Notes: a model not told the origin generated them from the sequence alone. Shown: positions 7,680 through 17,343, numbered from the stretch's first letter. The stretch: 42,671 nt of DNA from Rhodospirillales bacterium (GCA_028869595.1 JAGWRU010000006.1:1-42671); one strand, 5' to 3'. Numbers and translations: made by a program.

Positions 7680-8810
7680 ATGCGCCTCGGCATTTCGATC
7701 ACGCGGATCGACCGGTACCTGTTCCGCCAGCTTCTGCTTGCCCTGGTCGCGGTGACGCTGGGGCTGACCGCCTTTGTCTGGCTGACGCAAAGCCTGCGTT
7801 TCGTGCAGCTGGTGGTCGATCACGGCCTGTCGATCGGCGTGTTTCTGGAGCTGACCGGATTGCTGGTGCCCAGCTTCGTTGCCGTGATCCTGCCGATCAC
7901 CACCTATGTGGTGATCCAGTTCATCTATCAGCGCCTGGCCGGCGACCGGGAATTGATGGTGATGCGCGCCGCCGGCCTGTCCTCCTTCACCCTGGCGCGC
8001 CCGGCGCTGACGGTCGCGGTGCTGGCGACGATCGCCTGCTACATCCTCAATCTCTGGGTGGTGCCGGCGAGCTTCGCGCATTTCCGCACGTTTCAGTGGG
8101 AGATCCGCAACCGGGTCGCCGCCTTCCTGCTGCAGGAAGGGGTCTTCACCCCGGTTTCGGACAAGCTGACCGTCTATGTCCGCTCCCGCGAGCCGAATGG
8201 CACGCTGCACGGCATCCTGATCGACGATGCCCGCGATCCGAACGCGCATGCCACCATCCTGGCCGAAAGCGGGCGGCTGATCAGCGGCGCCAACGGGCCG
8301 CAAGTGCTGCTGGAAAACGGCTCCCGCCAGGAGCTGGACCGCCGCACCGGGCGGCTCGACGTGCTGACCTTCAAGGAAAACACGCTCGATCTCTCGGATG
8401 TGAACAAGGATACCGGGGTGCGCCCGCCGGAGATGAACGAGCAATCGCTTTATTCCCTGCTGCACACCAAAACGCCCAACCCCGCCGATACGCCGAAATG
8501 GCGGGCCGAGGCCCATAAACGGCTGGCGGGGCCGCTGGCCTGCCTCAGCTACGCCATGGTGGCCCTGGTCGCGGTGCTGAGCGGGCAGTTCCAGCGCCAC
8601 GGCAATCTGCTGCGTCCGCTCGGCTCGGTCGGCATCGTGGTCGCGCTGCTGGCGACCGGGCTGGCGGCGGATAATCTGGCGGCACGCAGCAATGCGCTGC
8701 TCTGGCTGATCTGGGTGCAGGCGGTGCTGCCCGGGCTGATCGCCGCCTGGATGCTGTTCGGGCCGGAGCTGCGCGCACCGGCGCTGCGGCGGACGCGCGT
8801 GCCGGCATGA
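7680..8810 (+). CDS. lptF: LPS export ABC transporter permease LptF
   Basis: One of the two inner-membrane permeases of the LptB2FG complex, which extracts lipopolysaccharide from the inner membrane and pushes it onto the Lpt bridge. The 376-residue product opens with [13 protein letters not shown], typical of LptF. It has about three N-terminal membrane segments, a periplasmic beta-jellyroll region (about residues 125-265) and three C-terminal membrane segments. A coupling-helix-like [12 protein letters not shown] segment lies near residue 90. The ATG at 7680 is chosen over the upstream GTG because it begins at the conserved N-terminus, with AAGGAAG upstream. Its stop overlaps lptG by ATGA. 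Confidence 0.93.
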   Translation: MRLGISITRIDRYLFRQLLLALVAVTLGLTAFVWLTQSLRFVQLVVDHGLSIGVFLELTGLLVPSFVAVILPITTYVVIQFIYQRLAGDRELMVMRAAGLSSFTLARPALTVAVLATIACYILNLWVVPASFAHFRTFQWEIRNRVAAFLLQEGVFTPVSDKLTVYVRSREPNGTLHGILIDDARDPNAHATILAESGRLISGANGPQVLLENGSRQELDRRTGRLDVLTFKENTLDLSDVNKDTGVRPPEMNEQSLYSLLHTKTPNPADTPKWRAEAHKRLAGPLACLSYAMVALVAVLSGQFQRHGNLLRPLGSVGIVVALLATGLAADNLAARSNALLWLIWVQAVLPGLIAAWMLFGPELRAPALRRTRVPA

Positions 8811-9919
8811 ATTTCGCCCTGACGCTCGGATGGTATATCGCCCGGCAGTTCAGCGCCTGGGTGCTGGCCATGCTGGTATCCCTGTCGGGGCTGGTGGCGC
8901 TGTTCGACTTCATCGAGCTGCTGCGCCGCTCGGCTTCCAAGCCGGCCGCGACCTTCGGCGTCGTGACCGAGATCGCGGCGCTGCGCCTGCCTTATATCGC
9001 CATGCAGGTGCTGCCTTTCGCGGTGCTGGTGGGCGGCGTCCTGGCCTTCTGGCGGCTGACCCGCTCGTCAGAGCTGATCGTCGCCCGCGCGGCCGGGGTT
9101 TCGGCCTGGGAATTCCTGACCGCGCCGGTGCTGTGCGCGGCCCTGCTGGGGGTGGCCGCCACGGCGCTGGGCAGCCCGATCTCCTCGGTCATGCTGGCCC
9201 GGGCGGAACAGATGGAAAATGCCTATCTCAGCGTCGGCGGCGGTCCGCTCGATCTCGAGGATGGCCAGCTCTGGCTGCGCCAGGCCGATCACGAACTGAC
9301 GCCCAACGGCGTCGCGATCCTGCACGCGCATGGCGTACGCATGAAGAACAAGACCTTGACGGCACAGGAAGTGAGCGTTTTTCGCCTGGACGGGCAGGAT
9401 CGCTTCCTGGAGCGCATCCAGGCGCAGAACGCGGTGCTGAGCCCGCATCGCTGGCTGCTGCATGATGCCGAGGTGATCCGCCCCGACCGCAACCCGATGC
9501 CGGCCGGCACGCTCGATCTGCCCACCGATCTGACCGTCAAGCGGGTGCAGGAGAGTTTCGCCCTGCCCGATACGCTATCGGTCTGGGCGCTGCCTGGGTT
9601 CATCGCGCTGCTGAACCGTTCCGGCTTCTCCTCCATCCGCCACCGGCTGCATTTCCAGGCGTTGCTGGCATTGCCGCTGCTGGCGGCGACCATGGCGCTG
9701 GTCTCGGCCGGGTTTTCGATGCGCCCGACACGGCGCGGCGGGGTGGCACAGATGCTGGGCGGCGGTGTTGCCGCCGGCTTCGCGCTGTTCATGATCTCCA
9801 AGATCGCCGAGGAATTCGGCCAATCGGGCGCCCTGCCGGTGGCGCTGGCCGCCTGGGCGCCAGCCGCGGCCGGGCTGATGCTGGCCATCGCCTTGTTGCT
9901 GCATATGGAAGACGGCTGA
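8807..9919 (+). CDS. lptG: LPS export ABC transporter permease LptG
   Basis: Second permease of LptB2FG, pairing with LptF to move lipopolysaccharide out of the inner membrane. The 370-residue protein starts with LGWYIARQF, and has hydrophobic segments around residues 12-40 and 60-130. A soluble periplasmic domain follows (about 140-260), then three closing membrane segments with a FSMRPTRRGG motif near 305. The SSELIVARAAGVS segment matches the coupling-helix region seen also in LptF. The ATPase LptB is not encoded here and must lie elsewhere. Four-base overlap with lptF and two-base spacing to lptD indicate one transcript. Confidence 0.93.
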   Translation: MNFALTLGWYIARQFSAWVLAMLVSLSGLVALFDFIELLRRSASKPAATFGVVTEIAALRLPYIAMQVLPFAVLVGGVLAFWRLTRSSELIVARAAGVSAWEFLTAPVLCAALLGVAATALGSPISSVMLARAEQMENAYLSVGGGPLDLEDGQLWLRQADHELTPNGVAILHAHGVRMKNKTLTAQEVSVFRLDGQDRFLERIQAQNAVLSPHRWLLHDAEVIRPDRNPMPAGTLDLPTDLTVKRVQESFALPDTLSVWALPGFIALLNRSGFSSIRHRLHFQALLALPLLAATMALVSAGFSMRPTRRGGVAQMLGGGVAAGFALFMISKIAEEFGQSGALPVALAAWAPAAAGLMLAIALLLHMEDG

Positions 9920-9921
9920 GC

Positions 9922-12300
9922 ATGGCGCCGTTCCGCATCGCAGGCCGCCCAGCGCGGACGCGCCCGCCCCGCAGGTCGATGCCCGTGGGGTGGATTCTGG
10001 CGATATTGCTGCTTGCCGCCCCCCTGCCTGGCGCGGCAGCGCGCGCGGCGGGTGCGGCATCGGCGGCGCCGGACGCATCCGCCATCGCCGCTTCCACCCT
10101 GGCCACCCCGCCCCCGCCCGGCAACGCGCGCAAGAGCCCGGGCACCGCGTCCGGCAAACCGGCCGGCCCCAACGCCGTCACCAGCCCGGTGAAAGGCAGC
10201 CAGGGTCCGGTTACCTTCACCGCCGACCGCGTCGAATACGATCAGGCGCACAGCCTGGTGACCGCTTCGGGCCATGTCGAGGCATGGCAGAACGGGCGCG
10301 TGCTGCATGCCGATACGATCACCTTCGACCGCACCACCGGCGTGGTCGCGGCCCATGGCCATGTCGTGCTGCAGGACCCGGACGGGGAGGTGATGTTCGC
10401 CGATTACGCCGAGCTCGATCAGGGCATGAAGGATGGCGTGCTCAGCGGCATGCGCGCCCTGCTCGCCCAGAATGGCCGGCTGGCCGCCAACGGGGCGCGG
10501 CGCGAGGCGGGCAAGCTGAACGAGCTCAGCAAGGTCGTCTATTCCACCTGCAATATCTGCGCGAAGCACCCCAACCGTCCGCCGCTATGGGAATTGCGCG
10601 CCGCTTCCGCCGTGCAGGATCTGGAACACAAGAAGATCGAATACACCGACGCGACGATGGATATTCTCGGCGTGCCGGTCGCCTATTTCCCCTATTTCTG
10701 GCACGTCGATCCGTCGGTGAAGCGGGCTTCGGGCCTGCTGATCCCGTCCTTCGGCTATTCCTCCCATATCGGCGCCTTCTTCGCGCAGCCTTATTACTGG
10801 GTGATCAACGACCAGTCGGACGCCACCTTCACGCCGATGATCACCTCGCGCGCCGGGCCCAATCTGGATGTGCGCTATCGCCGGCGCTTCAATAACGGCT
10901 ACCTGACCGCCGATGGCTCGCTGGGCTATCTGGACAATTCCCCGCAGGGCACGCTGTACCTGAACGGGCAATTCGACTACGACCAGAACTGGCGCTGGGG
11001 CTTCAACATCAACCGCGCCTCCTCCTCCACCTACATCAACGATTTTCACCTCAGCCACGATCTCGGCAGCGACATCAACCTGCTGACCAGCCAGATCTAC
11101 GTGGAAGGCTTCGGCCAGGGTGCCTATACGCGCCTCGATACGCGCTTCTATCAGGGCATCAACTCGACCATCGTCGACAGTGAGCTGCCGGTGGTGCTGC
11201 CGCGCTATCAATACAGCTTCTTCGGCACTCCCGATTTCCTGGGCGGGCGCACCAGCCTCGATGTCGGCGCCTTCAACGTGCTGCGCACCGTCGGCACCAA
11301 TACCCGCCGCGCCAACCTGACCTGGGAATGGGACCGGCCCTTCACCGGCCGGCTGGGCGATCTGTGGACGGCCAAGCTCCATCTCGATGCCGCCGGCTAT
11401 GATGCCAGCCATTTCAACGAACAGCCGAATTACGGCCCGACCGACACGGTGAATACCGCGCGCGCCCTGCCGCAGGCAGCGCTGGACTGGCGCTGGCCCT
11501 TCATGCGCAACAGCGGTAGTTGGGGCACCCAGATCATCGAGCCGATGGCCGAGCTGATCGTCGCCCCGCAGGCCGGCGACAGCCAGAACCAGCTTTATCC
11601 GAACGAGGACAGCCTCGATCTGGAATTCACCGATGCCAATCTGTTCGGCTTCAACCGCTTCACCGGCATCGACCGGCTGGAGGGGGGCTCGCGCGCCAAT
11701 CTGGCGCTGCACGGGGCGTGGTATCTCGATGGCACCGCGCTCGACGGGCTGATCGGCCAGTCTTATCAGCCGACGCCGAACAATGTCATGCCGGTCGGCT
11801 CGGGGCTGCACGGCACGGTATCGGATGTGGTGGGCCGGCTCAGCTTCACGCCGACGCCCTGGCTCGATCTGACCTACCGCACCCGGCTTGACCACAAGAG
11901 CCTCGCCACCCGCTTCGCCGATGCGACGGCGGCGGTGGGCAACAGCCGGTTTCAGGTGACAGGCGGATACATCTATACCACGACGAATCCGTTCAGCCTG
12001 TACGATCAGGCCTACCCGCCGCCGGTCGGCAGTGCCTATTACTTCCCCCGCAACGAGGCCTCGCTCGGCTTTTCCACCCGCTTCGGGCAGTATCGCTTCA
12101 ATGCCTATGCACGGCGCGATCTGGCCACCAACAAGATGGTCGCGATCGGCGGCGACGCCGTCTACGAGAATGAATGCCTGATCGTCGACCTGCACCTGTA
12201 CCGCCGCTATACCTCCTTCGATGGCGATAACGGCTCGACCACCGTTCTGCTGCAACTGACCTTCAAGACGGTCGGCCAGCTTGGCTTCAATGCGCTGTGA
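9922..12300 (+). CDS. lptD: LPS-assembly outer-membrane protein LptD
   Basis: Outer-membrane translocon that, with LptE, places LPS in the outer leaflet. The 792-residue product has an Arg-rich N-terminus followed by a hydrophobic signal segment (about residues 24-42) and a Pro/Ala linker. An OstA/LptA-like beta-jellyroll follows (about 90-200, with VTFTADRVEYD and TASGHVEAW), then the LptD barrel domain. Only three cysteines are visible: the pair in STCNIC and one near the C-terminus in NECLIV. The four-cysteine disulfide pattern of E. coli is therefore not fully conserved. Aromatic-rich alternating strands fill the C-terminal half. GGAAGACGG upstream can act as ribosome binding site. It is followed directly by surA. 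Confidence 0.93.
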   Translation: MAPFRIAGRPARTRPPRRSMPVGWILAILLLAAPLPGAAARAAGAASAAPDASAIAASTLATPPPPGNARKSPGTASGKPAGPNAVTSPVKGSQGPVTFTADRVEYDQAHSLVTASGHVEAWQNGRVLHADTITFDRTTGVVAAHGHVVLQDPDGEVMFADYAELDQGMKDGVLSGMRALLAQNGRLAANGARREAGKLNELSKVVYSTCNICAKHPNRPPLWELRAASAVQDLEHKKIEYTDATMDILGVPVAYFPYFWHVDPSVKRASGLLIPSFGYSSHIGAFFAQPYYWVINDQSDATFTPMITSRAGPNLDVRYRRRFNNGYLTADGSLGYLDNSPQGTLYLNGQFDYDQNWRWGFNINRASSSTYINDFHLSHDLGSDINLLTSQIYVEGFGQGAYTRLDTRFYQGINSTIVDSELPVVLPRYQYSFFGTPDFLGGRTSLDVGAFNVLRTVGTNTRRANLTWEWDRPFTGRLGDLWTAKLHLDAAGYDASHFNEQPNYGPTDTVNTARALPQAALDWRWPFMRNSGSWGTQIIEPMAELIVAPQAGDSQNQLYPNEDSLDLEFTDANLFGFNRFTGIDRLEGGSRANLALHGAWYLDGTALDGLIGQSYQPTPNNVMPVGSGLHGTVSDVVGRLSFTPTPWLDLTYRTRLDHKSLATRFADATAAVGNSRFQVTGGYIYTTTNPFSLYDQAYPPPVGSAYYFPRNEASLGFSTRFGQYRFNAYARRDLATNKMVAIGGDAVYENECLIVDLHLYRRYTSFDGDNGSTTVLLQLTFKTVGQLGFNAL

Positions 12301-12317
12301 GGACCGGAGACCAGCCC

Positions 12318-13664
12318 ATGCCGCCGCTGTTTTCATCTCTCCGTCGGGGCAGGCCGGCGCTGACCGCGCTGCTGCTTGCCGCCGCCATCGCCCTGCCCGG
12401 CACCGGCTTCGCCGCCCCCGCCCATCGGACACCGGCACCGCAATCGGTTCCCGGCGCGACGATGCGCATCGTCGCCGTGGTGAACGGCGACGTCATCACC
12501 AATCGCGACGTCGATAATCGCGCCCGGCTATTCGCGCTGTCGGCCAATCTGCCGCTTTCGCCCGATACGCTGAACCGCTTGAAGCCGCAGATCCTGCGCC
12601 AGCTGATCGACGAGAAGCTGCGCATGCAGGCGGTGCAGAAGGCGCGCATCGTGGTGCACGACGCGCAGATCGCCGACGCGATCCATCAGATCGAGGCGCG
12701 CAACGGCATGCCGGCCGGCGCCCTGCGCGCCAAATTCGCCGCCGACGGGGTCAGCCTGGAAACGCTGATCGATCAGATCCGCACCCAGATCGGCTGGAAC
12801 GAGTATCTGCGCGAAAAGCTGGGCGATCGCATCAAGGTCAGCCCCGCCGACATCGCCCAGCAGAAAGCCGTGCTGCAGGCACAGAGCGGCCAGACGGAAT
12901 TCCGCATCGGCGAGATCTTCATCCCGATCGAAACCGCCGCCAGCGCCGCCGATACCCAGCGCTTCGCCCAGACCGTCATCACCGAGCTGCGCAACGGCGC
13001 GCCCTTCTCGGTCGTGGCGGCCGAGTTCAGCCAGGACCAATCGGCGCTGCAGGGCGGCGATCTGGGCTGGGTGACGCTCAATCAGCTCGACCCGGAAGTG
13101 GCCAAGGTGGTGCAGGAAATGCCCGCCGGGGCGATCAGCAACCCGATCGAGGTGCCGGGCGGCCTGTCCATCGTCACCCTGGCCGGCAAGCGGGTGATCG
13201 GCCAGGAGATCGGCACCGTGGTGTCGCTGCGCCAGGTGTTTCTGCCCTTCACCAGCCGGCTTGATCCCAATAACCCGACGGCGCAGCAGCGCGCGACGCT
13301 GGACAAGGCACGCCAGATCGGCGCCACTGTGCATAGCTGCGATCAGATGACGCAGATCGCTTCCACGATGCACTCCCCGCGCCCCGCCGATCCCGGGCCG
13401 GTGCCGCTGGCGGCAATCAATCCGCCGGCATTCCGCCAGGAAATCGCCACCATCCCCTATGACCACACGACCCAGCCGCTGGTTTCGCCGGACGGGATCG
13501 CGGTGGTGATCGTCTGCTCGCGCGAGCAGAAGAATCTCGCCCAGGAAAACGACCAGCAGATCACCAACCAGATCATCGACCAGCGGGCCGAGCTTCTGTC
13601 GCGCCAGTTGCAGCGCGCGCTGCGCCGCGAAGCCACCGTGCAGCGTTTCCCCGGCGCCGCCTGA
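12318..13664 (+). CDS. surA: Periplasmic peptidyl-prolyl isomerase/chaperone SurA
   Basis: Periplasmic chaperone that escorts outer-membrane proteins, including LptD, to the Bam machine. The 448-residue product has a cleavable signal peptide (hydrophobic run ending near FAAPAH) and a SurA N-domain (VVNGDVITNRDVDNRA to about residue 170). One clear parvulin domain contains FRIGEIFIPIE, FSQDQSALQGGDLGW and GLSIVTLAGKR. A second, degenerate parvulin-like region follows with an IAVVIVCSRE strand. I prefer the ATG at 12318 with GGAGA upstream over the GTG at 12297 that overlaps the lptD stop, though coupling from that GTG is possible. pdxA, often found between surA and rsmA, is missing. Confidence 0.9.
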   Translation: MPPLFSSLRRGRPALTALLLAAAIALPGTGFAAPAHRTPAPQSVPGATMRIVAVVNGDVITNRDVDNRARLFALSANLPLSPDTLNRLKPQILRQLIDEKLRMQAVQKARIVVHDAQIADAIHQIEARNGMPAGALRAKFAADGVSLETLIDQIRTQIGWNEYLREKLGDRIKVSPADIAQQKAVLQAQSGQTEFRIGEIFIPIETAASAADTQRFAQTVITELRNGAPFSVVAAEFSQDQSALQGGDLGWVTLNQLDPEVAKVVQEMPAGAISNPIEVPGGLSIVTLAGKRVIGQEIGTVVSLRQVFLPFTSRLDPNNPTAQQRATLDKARQIGATVHSCDQMTQIASTMHSPRPADPGPVPLAAINPPAFRQEIATIPYDHTTQPLVSPDGIAVVIVCSREQKNLAQENDQQITNQIIDQRAELLSRQLQRALRREATVQRFPGAA

Positions 13665-13668
13665 TCGG

Positions 13669-14496
13669 ATGGCGGGGTTGCCGCCTCTGCGCGAGGTCAT
13701 TGCCCGCCACGGCCTGGATGCGCGCCGCGCCCTCGGCCAGCATTTCCTGCTGGACGGCAATCTGACCGATCGCATCGTGCGCCTGGCCGGCCCGCTTGCC
13801 GGGGCACAGGTGCTGGAGATCGGGCCCGGCCCGGGCGGGCTGACGCGTTCCCTGCTGGCCAGCGATGCGGCCGCCATCACCGCGATCGAGGTCGATCCGC
13901 GCGCCGTGGCGGCGATGCACGAGCTGGCGGGCAGTGCCGAAGGACGGCTGCGGGTGATCGCCGGCGACGCGCTGGCTATCGATCTTGCCGCGCTCTGCCC
14001 ACCGCCGCGCCACATCATCGCCAACCTGCCCTATAACATCGCCACGCCTTTGCTGATCGGCTGGTTGCGTCAGGGGGTGGAACAACCCGGCACGTTCGCG
14101 GCGATGATGCTGATGTTTCAGCAGGAAGTGGCCGAGCGCATCTGCGCCCCACCGGGCGGCAGCGCCTATGGCAGGCTGGCCGTGCTGACCCAGTGGCTGT
14201 GCCGGGCGGAGATCGCGCTGCGCATCCCGGCCAGCGCCTTCGTGCCGCCGCCGCGGGTGATGTCCGCCGTGGTGTCGCTGCTGCCGCATCCGCAGCAGCC
14301 GGCGCCGGCTTTGTTCGCGACGATGGAGAAGCTGACGGCAGCCGCGTTCGGCCAGCGGCGCAAGATGCTGCGCGGTGCCCTGTCGGCGCTGGGCGGCGCG
14401 GCCTTGCTGGAACGCGCCGGCATCGACCCGATGCGCCGGGCCGAGACGCTGTCGATCGCCGAATTCGATCTTCTGGCGCGGCTGCTGGCGGGGTAG
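13669..14496 (+). CDS. rsmA: 16S rRNA (adenine1518/1519-N6) dimethyltransferase
   Basis: RsmA/KsgA dimethylates two adjacent adenines in the 3'-terminal hairpin of 16S rRNA during 30S assembly, using SAM. The 275-residue product has LGQHFLLD at about residues 22-29 and the SAM-binding LEIGPGPGGLT near 51. The acidic motif IEVDPRAV follows, and the catalytic NLPYNIATPLL is near 120. FVPPPRVMSAVV and QRRKMLRGAL complete the C-terminal domain. It begins four bases after surA, so it belongs to the lptFGD-surA transcript, and ends tail-to-tail with the GntR regulator gene six bases away. Confidence 0.95.
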   Translation: MAGLPPLREVIARHGLDARRALGQHFLLDGNLTDRIVRLAGPLAGAQVLEIGPGPGGLTRSLLASDAAAITAIEVDPRAVAAMHELAGSAEGRLRVIAGDALAIDLAALCPPPRHIIANLPYNIATPLLIGWLRQGVEQPGTFAAMMLMFQQEVAERICAPPGGSAYGRLAVLTQWLCRAEIALRIPASAFVPPPRVMSAVVSLLPHPQQPAPALFATMEKLTAAAFGQRRKMLRGALSALGGAALLERAGIDPMRRAETLSIAEFDLLARLLAG

Positions 14497-14502
14497 CCGC
14501 GC

Positions 14503-15276
14503 CTACTCTCCCGCCTCGCGAGCAAGGCGTCGCTCGGCGATGGCATCGCGCCAGGCATCGAGCGACCGCCGCAGGCGCAGCGTGTAGACGCCAGCCAGCG
14601 CGGCTTCGTCGCGGGCAGCCAGCGCGGCCAGGATCGCCCCATTCTCGGTCAGCGAATCGTCCACCCGGTGACGCATCACCTCGAACACCGCGGTCGAGGA
14701 ATATTGCCAGACCTGGTCCCACAGAACCTGGATGTGCTCGCGCAGAAACAGATTGGAGCAAGGTTCATAGACGGCCCTGGCGAAGGCGCGATTGCCGAGA
14801 GCGAACTGCACCAGATCGCCCGCGTCCTTGCGCATCGCCTCCAGCGCCGTCGCCACCGCGCGCAGGGATGCCGCGTCGTGATGGCCGAGGGCTGCCAGGG
14901 CGGCGGCATGTTCCAGCGTCATGCGCGCCTCGGTGATTTCAAGCGCGCGCGCGAAAGCGAGCGAGGCGACCTGCGCGCCGCGATGGAGATGGATGCGCAC
15001 GAGGCCATCCTTCTCCAGCAGGCGCAGCGCTTCTCGCACCGGCATCTCGCTCAGTGCGAGACGCGCGGCGATCCGCGACATGCGCAGCCATTCGCCGGGA
15101 CGATGCACACCGTCGAGGATTTCGCCCCGCAGCACCGCATAGGCGTGCTGCACCTTGGAGAAGCCGCCGGCGGGCGCCTCGGCGCTGCGATCGAGGATCA
15201 CGCTCATGCGCGCGGCGGCGGGCCGGCGCGGCTGGCGGGGGCGCCGTGGCGGGACGGATGCGGGATCGGTCGACAA
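14503..15276 (-). CDS. GntR-family transcriptional regulator, FCD subfamily
   Basis: A 257-residue DNA-binding regulator. After an Arg/Pro-rich tail, a winged helix-turn-helix domain (about residues 35-105) shows MSRIAARLALSEMPVREALRLLEKDGLV, the classic GntR recognition helix region. An all-helical FCD effector domain follows (about 115-240, with ITEARMTLE and a late FVHxx-less helix bundle). FCD regulators usually sense small acids. The likely start is TTG at 15276, because GGAGG sits five bases upstream; an ATG at 15207 without a ribosome binding site is the alternative. It is divergent from the catabolic operon at 15443, so it is the obvious candidate regulator of that operon and of itself. 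Confidence 0.85.
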   Translation of the reverse strand: MSTDPASVPPRRPRQPRRPAAARMSVILDRSAEAPAGGFSKVQHAYAVLRGEILDGVHRPGEWLRMSRIAARLALSEMPVREALRLLEKDGLVRIHLHRGAQVASLAFARALEITEARMTLEHAAALAALGHHDAASLRAVATALEAMRKDAGDLVQFALGNRAFARAVYEPCSNLFLREHIQVLWDQVWQYSSTAVFEVMRHRVDDSLTENGAILAALAARDEAALAGVYTLRLRRSLDAWRDAIAERRLAREAGE

Positions 15277-15357
15277 AGACACCTCCGGACGGCGGGCGGC
15301 GGCAGGGCGGCAATCGGCAGGACGCGAGCATAGCGCCGCGCGGGCGGGAAAATAGGA

Positions 15358-15394
15358 TTGACCCCGTCGCGATGGCACGATCATATATCATATC
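15358..15394 (+). promoter_or_regulatory. Candidate promoter and operator of the catabolic operon
   Basis: In the 166-base gap between the GntR gene and the operon, TTGACC (15358-15363) is followed after 17 bases by TCATAT, a plausible sigma70-like -35/-10 pair. Overlapping the -10 is an AT-rich imperfect palindrome, GATCATATATCATATC (15379-15394), which stands out in this GC-rich DNA. Its place fits a repressor site for the divergent GntR protein. It is a proposal from position and composition only. Confidence 0.4.
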
Positions 15395-15442
15395 AGATTT
15401 GCAGACCAGAACGGCGCAAGCGGGGACCGGAGGGGCCAATCA

Positions 15443-16123
15443 GTGAAAAAGCCATGGGATGGGATCATCTCGGCCGAGGAACAGCGCGCCTATGGGGCTG
15501 CCGGTTTCGGCCGTCCGACCGGTCTGGGCCGCCGCCCGGCGATGCTGATCATCGATGTGCAGTACCGCACCGTCGGCACGACGCCCAAGCCGTTCTGGCA
15601 GGCGATCGAGGAATTTCCCACCTCCTGCGGTGAAATCGGCTGGCAGGCCGTCGGCAATATCCGCAAGCTGCTCGACCTGTTCCGCGCCCGCGGTTGGCCG
15701 GTGCTCTATCCGCATGTCGCGCCCAAGGAATCCTTCGATCACGGCCGGCTGTCGGACAAGGTGCCGGCGATCATGGGGGTGGCGGCGCGCGGCTATGATT
15801 TCGTCGCCGAGGTGGCGCCCGCGCCGGGCGATATTCTGCTGCCGAAAAAACATCCCAGCGCCTTCTTCGGCACGCCCCTTGCCAGCTACCTGATCAATTG
15901 CGGCGCCGACAGCCTGATCGTGACCGGCTGCACCACCAGCGGCTGCGTGCGCGGCAGCGTGGTCGATGCCTTCGCCTATAATTTCCGTGTGCTGGTGCCG
16001 CAGGATGCGGTCTATGACCGCAGCGCCACCTCCCACGCCGTCAATCTGTTCGATATGGCGTCAAAATATGCCGACGTGATGCCGACGGAAGACGCGATTG
16101 GCGTGCTGAACGCCATCGGCTGA
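15443..16123 (+). CDS. Isochorismatase-family amidohydrolase (N-carbamoylsarcosine amidase-like)
   Basis: A 226-residue cysteine hydrolase. The catalytic triad can be placed at Asp38 (LIIDVQ), Lys136 (KKHPSAFFGT) and Cys168 (GCTTSGCVRGS), with the cis-peptide region just before the cysteine. The N-terminal segment and the GCTTSGCVR and FDMASKYADV motifs resemble N-carbamoylsarcosine amidohydrolases and maleamate amidases, which cleave a terminal carbamoyl or amide group. The start is GTG with GGAGGGG eight bases upstream. It opens the ten-gene operon, so it probably performs one hydrolytic step on the imported compound, possibly after ring opening by the hydantoinase at the operon's end. The exact substrate is unknown. 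Confidence 0.85.
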   Translation: MKKPWDGIISAEEQRAYGAAGFGRPTGLGRRPAMLIIDVQYRTVGTTPKPFWQAIEEFPTSCGEIGWQAVGNIRKLLDLFRARGWPVLYPHVAPKESFDHGRLSDKVPAIMGVAARGYDFVAEVAPAPGDILLPKKHPSAFFGTPLASYLINCGADSLIVTGCTTSGCVRGSVVDAFAYNFRVLVPQDAVYDRSATSHAVNLFDMASKYADVMPTEDAIGVLNAIG

Positions 16124-16154
16124 TTACCCCCCATCAACAGGCGAGGTTTTTTTC

Positions 16155-17333
16155 ATGCAGACCGATCGGACTTCCCTTCCGCTGTCGCGCCGTACGCTGC
16201 TGGGCGGGCTTGGCGCCGCCGGCGTTGCGCTGCGCATCGGCGCGCCGGGCATTGCCCGCGCCGCCGACAAGCTCAGCTTCGGTCTGGCGATGCCGCTGAC
16301 CGGCAGTCAGGCGACCTATGGCCAGGATCAGGTGCGCGCCACGCGCTGGGCGATCGAGGCGATCAACAAGGCGGGCGGCGTCGACGGACGCCCTCTGGAG
16401 GCGATCATCCTGGATACCCAGGCCGATCCGCAGGTCGGCATCCAGGCGGTGAACCGTCTGATTTCCGTCGATCACGTGCCGATCTTCGTCACTGCCTGGT
16501 CCGAAGTGGTGAAGGCCGTCGCGCCGATCGCCAATGACAGCAAGACGCTGGAATTGTCGGTCGGCGCCAACGCCCCGGCAGTCGCGAAGCTGGGCGAGTA
16601 TGTCTACACCACCTTCCCGCTGGCCGATGTGGATGTCGCCGCCGTCGCGCGCTACGCCGCCACCACGCTGCATAAGAAGCGCGCGGCGGTGCTGTTCATC
16701 AACAACGAAACCGGCATCGGCAGCGCCCAGGTATATCGTAAATCCTTCACCGGTGCCGGCGGCACGGTGGTGGGCTACGAGGCCTATGATCCGAAGGCGA
16801 CCGACTGGACCGGCCAGATCCTGAAGCTGCGCGGCGCCAATCCCGATGTCGTGCACATCCAGGGGCTGGTGGCCGACACGCCGCAGATCATCGCCCAGAT
16901 GCGCCAGCTCGGGATGAACCAGACCATCTCGTCCTATTCGGCGATCTATAATCCCGGGCTGATCCAGAAGCTGGGTGCGGCGGCGAACGGCGTTATCGCC
17001 ACCTCTCTGGCGCCCGGTGCCTCGGACAGCCCGGCGGTGAAAGCCTATGTCGAGCGCTGGGTGAAGGAAGTGGGCCGTCAGCCCAACGGTCTGCCGTACA
17101 CGCAATATCTGCACGACACGCCCTATCTGGTCGCCGATATCTACAAGGGCATGCTGGCCAAGAAGATGGCGATGACCGGCGCCAATGCCCGCACCGAGAT
17201 GCTGGCGATCGGCACCTTCCAGCTGCCGCTAACGGGCAAGCTGGTCATCAACCCGAACCACACCGTCGATAAGCCGGTCTATCTGATGGAAGTGGTGAAC
17301 GGCGCATGGAAACAGATCGCCGTGGTCGGCTGA
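16155..17333 (+). CDS. Branched-chain-amino-acid-type ABC transporter substrate-binding protein
   Basis: A 392-residue periplasmic binding protein of the LivJ/K (Peripla_BP_6) class. The N-terminus has a twin-arginine-type signal, SRRTLLGGLG, ending near IARA, so it may be exported folded by Tat. The mature part begins KLSFGLAMPLTGSQATYG, the usual ligand-binding opening of this family. Members bind amino acids, but also aromatic acids, amides, urea and other small organic compounds, so the ligand here cannot be inferred from family alone. It sits between the amidase and the permease genes. A strong hairpin follows it and may keep its transcript level above that of the membrane components. 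Confidence 0.9.
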   Translation: MQTDRTSLPLSRRTLLGGLGAAGVALRIGAPGIARAADKLSFGLAMPLTGSQATYGQDQVRATRWAIEAINKAGGVDGRPLEAIILDTQADPQVGIQAVNRLISVDHVPIFVTAWSEVVKAVAPIANDSKTLELSVGANAPAVAKLGEYVYTTFPLADVDVAAVARYAATTLHKKRAAVLFINNETGIGSAQVYRKSFTGAGGTVVGYEAYDPKATDWTGQILKLRGANPDVVHIQGLVADTPQIIAQMRQLGMNQTISSYSAIYNPGLIQKLGAAANGVIATSLAPGASDSPAVKAYVERWVKEVGRQPNGLPYTQYLHDTPYLVADIYKGMLAKKMAMTGANARTEMLAIGTFQLPLTGKLVINPNHTVDKPVYLMEVVNGAWKQIAVVG

Positions 17334-17343
17334 GCAATACGGC

